Assembly (NCBI RefSeq): GCF_018812025.1
Contig: NC_063062.1
Location: 1 to 64,000, forward strand
Direction of reading: 5' to 3'
Origin: Megalobrama amblycephala
Taxonomy: Eukaryota; Chordata; Actinopteri; Cypriniformes; Xenocyprididae
DNA: 64,000 nucleotides
The position numbers and the translations under genes are program-made. Of the stretch, positions 43,601 to 49,600 are shown piece by piece. Within the stretch, counting starts at the first letter, position 1, and each line of letters starts with the position of its first letter. The notes under the pieces were generated by a model. It saw only the letters and a list, made by a program, of their open reading frames with translations, was not told where the DNA came from and searched no databases.

Positions 43601-46600
43601 ATCTGAAGCCGATGGCACGGCAGTTGAGCTCACAGCGCTGCTCACTGGAAACTGACCAAACACAAAATTTCATCATTTGTTCAAATCACTATGATGTACA
43701 AATGAGAACATGTAATGATTCACAGCAGCCACAAGAGGACAGCAAAGACACATGATAAAACACCTACAGGTCATGTGATTCTCTGTGGCCTCAGCTAAGA
43801 AAAGTATGACCTAAACATTCCCATTAAGATATGAAAACTTTATATCTGAATGTTCAATTTGTAAAAAAAAACTTAAAAAAAAAAAATTTCCTTAACTTTT
43901 TTTGTGAAAGTTAAGCAACATTCCATTTGCAAACATTACTGGAACGCTACATTTGAAACAAGTACTAACATTTAAAAAATGTTAGATGAACATCCAACTA
44001 AAAAGTTTCAGAAAAAGACATTGCATGAATAATGTTTTTGTGGTAACATTTTGAGAACATTATTAAAGATCAGATAACTTTGAATGAACGTTCTATTAAC
44101 GTTACTGGAGGAACGTTTGTTCATAACTTTGAGAGAACCTTGCCAGAACATTCCCTGTTAGATTTGGTGAATAATTAACTAGCTTGTGTCATCAAGACAT
44201 CAACACTAAACTTTGGCATGAACTCCTGTGGGATATAAGAATATTCCACACAAACGATAAACGTACATGAACATGAATCAAATACTGCCGCAGTGTCAAA
44301 GTTCATAAATCAGAGAAGATTCACTCTTCCACAAGATCCGACATGCCGGGAAAATCCACCGCAGTGCAAATTATTAACTCACTGAAATGTGACTGTAACT
44401 TTAATTGCAACATGATCATTAGAGCTAATTAATAACACAATATATGTGTCATTCAGGATGATTTTCCTTCGGGTAACATTAAAAATGCTTCTGCCAAAAA
44501 CAGAAAAACTGCAAGAGATTTGATCGGTAGTGTAAAATCAAAGCATATGAATTCTATCAAATGATGAAACAATATAATAAAAAAAAATGTAAAATCATTC
44601 CATCATTCAATCATGCCATGAACTGAGAGAATCTGCTCACCATCATTAAAAGGTTCCCATTGGTAAAATCTCCCCATGAAGGGCTGTGTGTTGAACGAGG
44701 AGCACTGCACTTCTCTGATTGGTCTGCTGGATGATGGACAGGCCTGTGAATTCATAAACACACCCACATATTCTTTTCCAGATCTTGTCCGCCACACTAA
44801 AGTCTAAAGTGTTGTGAATAAATCTTGCATCTCTTCAGTGTTTTTATAAAGCATCTGTTTGTACTCAGATGTGAAATTAAACGCTGTACCAGTTTCTGCC
44901 ACTCTTAAAAATAAAGGTTCCAAAAAGGGGATTTCACAGCCATGCCATATAAAGGTGCATTCACGCCATGACATCATTACTGTAATTACAACTTGTAAAA
45001 AGTGTTCAAGACCTCGTAATTACAACTTGTAAATGAAGCGTCTGACGGAACCCTTTAAGGTTCTACATATGAAGCGCCTGACGAACCCTTTAAGGTTCTA
45101 CATATGAAGCGCCTGACGGAACCCTTTAAGGTTCTACATATGAAGCGTCTGACGGAACCCTTTAAGGTTCTACATATGAAGCGCCTGACGGAACCCTTTA
45201 AGGTTCTACATATGAAGCGTCTGACGGAACCCTTTAAGGTTCTACATATGAAGCGCCCGACAAACCCTTTAAGGTTCTACACATGAAGCGTCTGACGGAA
45301 CCCTTTAAGGATCTACATATGAAGCGTCTGACGGAACCCTTTAAGGTTCTACATATGAAGCGCCTGACGGAACCCTTTAAGGTTCTACATATGAAGCGTC
45401 TGACGGAACCCTTTAAGGTTCTACATATGAAGCGCCTGACGAACCCTTTAAGGTTCTACATATGAAGCGCCTGACGGAACCCTTTAAGGTTCTACATATG
45501 AAGCGTCTGACGGAACCCTTTAAGGTTCTACATATGAAGCGCCTGACGAACCCTTTAAGGTTCTACATATGAAGCGCCCGACAAACCCTTTAAGGTTCTA
45601 CACATGAAGCGTCTGACGGAACCCTTTAAGGTTCTACATATGAAGCGTCTGACGGAACCCTTTAAGGTTCTACATATGAAGCGCCTGACGGAACCCTTTA
45701 AGGTTCTACATATGAAGCGTCTGACGGAACCCTTTAAGGTTCTACATATGAAGCGCCTGACGAACCCTTTAAGGTTCTACATATGAAGCGCCCGACAAAC
45801 CCTTTAAGGTTCTACACATGAAGCGTCTGACGGAACCCTTTAAGGTTCTACATATGAAGCGTCTGACGGAACCCTTTAAGGTTCTACATATGAAGCGCCT
45901 GACGGAACCCTTTAAGGTTCTACATATGAAGCGTCTGACGGAACCCTTTAAGGTTCTACATATGAAGCGCCTGACGAACCCTTTAAGGTTCTACATATGA
46001 AGCGCCTGACGGAACCCTTTAAGGTTCTACATATGAAGCGTCTGACGGAACCCTTTAAGGTTCTACATATGAAGCGCCCGACAAACCCTTTAAGGTTCTA
46101 CACATGAAGCGTCTGACGGAACCCTTTAAGGTTCTACATATGAAGCGTCTGACGGAACCCTTTAAGGTTCTACATATGAAGCGCCTGACGGAACCCTTTA
46201 AGGTTCTACATATGAAGCGTCTGACGGAACCCTTTAAGGTTCTACATATGAAGCGCCTGACGAACCCTTTAAGGTTCTACATATGAAGCGCCTGACGGAA
46301 CCCTTTAAGGGTCTACATATGAAGCGTCTGACGGAACTCTTTAAGGTTCTACATATGAAGCGCCTGACGAACCCTTTAAGGTTCTACATATGAAGCGCCT
46401 GACGGAACCCTTTAAGGTTCTACATATGAAGCGCCCGACAAACCCTTTAAGGTTCTACATATGAAGCGCCCAACAAACCCTTTAAGGTTCTACACATGAA
46501 GCGTCTGACAGAACCCTTTAAGGTTCTACACATGAAGCGTCTGACGGACCCCTTTAAGGTTCTACATATGAAGCGCCTGACGGAACCCTTTAAGGTTCTA

Positions 46601-49600
46601 CATATGAAGCGTCTGACGGAACCCTTTAAGGTTCTACACATGAAGCGTCTGACGGAACCCTTTAAGGTTCTACATATGAAGCGCCTGACGAACCCTTTAA
46701 GGTTCTACACATGAAGCGTCTGACAGAACCCTTTAAGGTTCTACACATGAAGCGTCTGACGGAACCCTTTAAGATTCTACATATGAAGCGCCCGACAAAC
46801 CCTTTAAGGTTCTACATATGAAGCGCCCAATAAACCCTTTAAGGTTCTACATATGAAGCGCCTGACGAACCCTTTAAGGTTCTACATATGAAGCGCCCGA
46901 CAAACCCTTTAAGGTTCTACACATGAAGCGTCTGACGGAACCCTTTAAGGTTCTACATATGAAGCGTCTGACGGAACCCTTTAAGGTTCTACATATGAAG
47001 CGCCTGACGGAACCCTTTAAGGTTCTACATATGAAGCGTCTGACGGAACCCTTTAAGGTTCTACATATGAAGCGCCTGACGAACCCTTTAAGGTTCTACA
47101 TATGAAGCGCCTGACGGAACCCTTTAAGGTTCTACATATGAAGCGCCTGACGGAACCCTTTAAGGTTCTACATATGAAGCGCCTGACGGAACCCTTTAAG
47201 GTTCTACATATGAAGCGCCCGACAAACCCTTTAAGGTTCTACATATGAAGCGCCCAATAAACCCTTTAAGGTTCTACACATGAAGCGTCTGACGGACCCC
47301 TTTAAGGTTCTACATATGAAGCGCCTGACGGAACCCTTTAAGGTTCTACATATGAAGCGTCTGACGGAACCCTTTAAGGTTCTACATATGAAGCGCCTGA
47401 CGAACCCTTTAAGGTTCTACATATGAAGCGCCTGACAGAACCCTTTAAGGTTCTATATATGAAGCGTCTGACGAACCCTTTAAGGTTCTACATATGAAGC
47501 GCCCGACAAACCCTTTAAGGTTCTACATATGAAGCGCCCGACGAACCCTTTAAGGTTCTACATATGAAGCGCTTGACAGAACCCTTTAAGGTTCTACATA
47601 TGAAGCGCCTGACGAACCCTTTAAGGTTCTACATATGAAGAGCCTGACGAACCCTTTAAGGTTCTACATATGAAGCGCCCGACAAACCCTTTAAGGTTCT
47701 ACATATGAAGCGCCCAATAAACCCTTTAAGGTTCTACACATGAAGCGTCTGACGGACCCCTTTAAGGTTCTACATATGAAGCGCCTGACGGAACCCTTTA
47801 AGGTTCTACATATGAAGCGTCTGACGGAACCCTTTAAGGTTCTACATATGAAGCGCCTGACGAACCCTTTAAGGTTCTACATATGAAGCGCCTGACGGAA
47901 CCCTTTAAGGTTCTACATATGAAGCGTCTGACAGAACCCTTTAAGGTTCTACATATGAAGCGCCCGACAAACCCTTTAAGGTTCTACATATGAAGCGCCC
48001 GACGAACCCTTTAAGGTTCTACATATGAAGCGCTTGACAGAACCCTTTAAGGTTCTACATATGAAGCGTCTGACGGACCCCTTTAAGGTTCTACACATGA
48101 AGCGTCTGACGGACCCCTTTAAGGTTCTACATATGAAGCGTCTGACGGAACCCTTTAAGGTTCTACATATGAAGCGCCCGACAAACCCTTTAAGGTTCTA
48201 CATATGAAGCGCCCGACAAACCCTTTAAGGTTCTACACATGAAGCGTCTGACGGACCCCTTTAAGGTTCTACATATGAAGCGCCTGACGGAACCCTTTAA
48301 GGTTCTACACATGAAGCGTCTGACAGAACCCTTTAAGGTTCTACACATGAAGCGTCTGACGGAACCCTTTAAGGTTCTACACATGATGCGCCTGACGGAA
48401 CCCTTTAAGGTTCTACATATGAAGCGCCTGACGGAACCCTTTAAGGTTCTACACATGAAGCGTCTGACAGAACCCTTTAAGGTTCTACATATGAAGCGCC
48501 CGACAAACCCTTTAAGGTTCTACATATGAAGCGCCCAACAAACCCTTTAAGGTTCTACACATGAAGCGTCTGACGGACCCCTTTAAGGTTCTACATATGA
48601 AGCGCCTGACGGAACCCTTTAAGGTTCTACACATGAAGCGTCTGACAGAACCCTTTAAGGTTCTACACATGAAGCGTCTGACGGAACCCTTTAAGGTTCT
48701 ACACATGATGCGCCTGACGGAACCCTTTAAGGTTCTACACATGAAGCGTCTGACGGAACCCTTTAAGGTTCTACACATGAAGCGTCTGACAGAACCCTTT
48801 AAGGTTCTACATATGAAGCGCCTGACGGAACCCTTTAAGGTTCTACATATGAAGCGTCTGACGGAACCCTTTAAGGTTCTACACATGAAGCGTCTGACAG
48901 AACCCTTTAAGGTTCTACACATGAAGCGTCTGACGGAACCCTTTAAGGTTCTACATATGAAGCACCTGACGAACCCTTTAAGGTTCTACACATGAAGCGT
49001 CTGATGGACCCCTTTAAGGTTCTACATATGAAGCACCCAAAAAACCCTTTAAGGTTCTACACATGAAGCGTCTGACAAAACCTTTTAAGGTTCTATATAT
49101 GAAGCGTCTGACGAACCCTTTAAGGTTCTACATATGAAGCGCCCGACAAACCCTTTAAGGATCTACATATGAAGCGCCCGACGAACTATTTAAGGTTCTA
49201 TACATGAAGCGCCTGACGAACCCTTTAAGGTTCTACATATGAAGAGCCTGACGAACCCTTTAAGGATCTACATATGAAGCGCTTGACAGAACCCTTTAAG
49301 GTTCTACACATGAAGCGTCTGACGGAACCCTTTAAGGATCTACATATGAAGCGCTTGACAGAACCCTTTAAGGTTCTACACATGAAGCGTCTGACGGAAC
49401 CCTTTAAGGATCTACATATGAAGCGCTTGACAGAACCCTTTAAGGTTCTATATATGAAGCGTCTGACGAACCCTTTAAGGTTCTACATATGAAGCGCCCG
49501 ACAAACCCTTTAAGGTTCTATATATGAAGCGTCTGACGGAACCCTTTAAGGATCTACATATGAAGCGCCCGACGAACCCTTTAAGGTTCTACACATGAAG

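Noticed and set aside
45104..49492. Many frames of MKRLTEPFKVLH or CRTLKGSVRRFM
   Set aside because: By-product of the 36-bp minisatellite; broken wherever a 35-bp unit occurs, and open on both strands.
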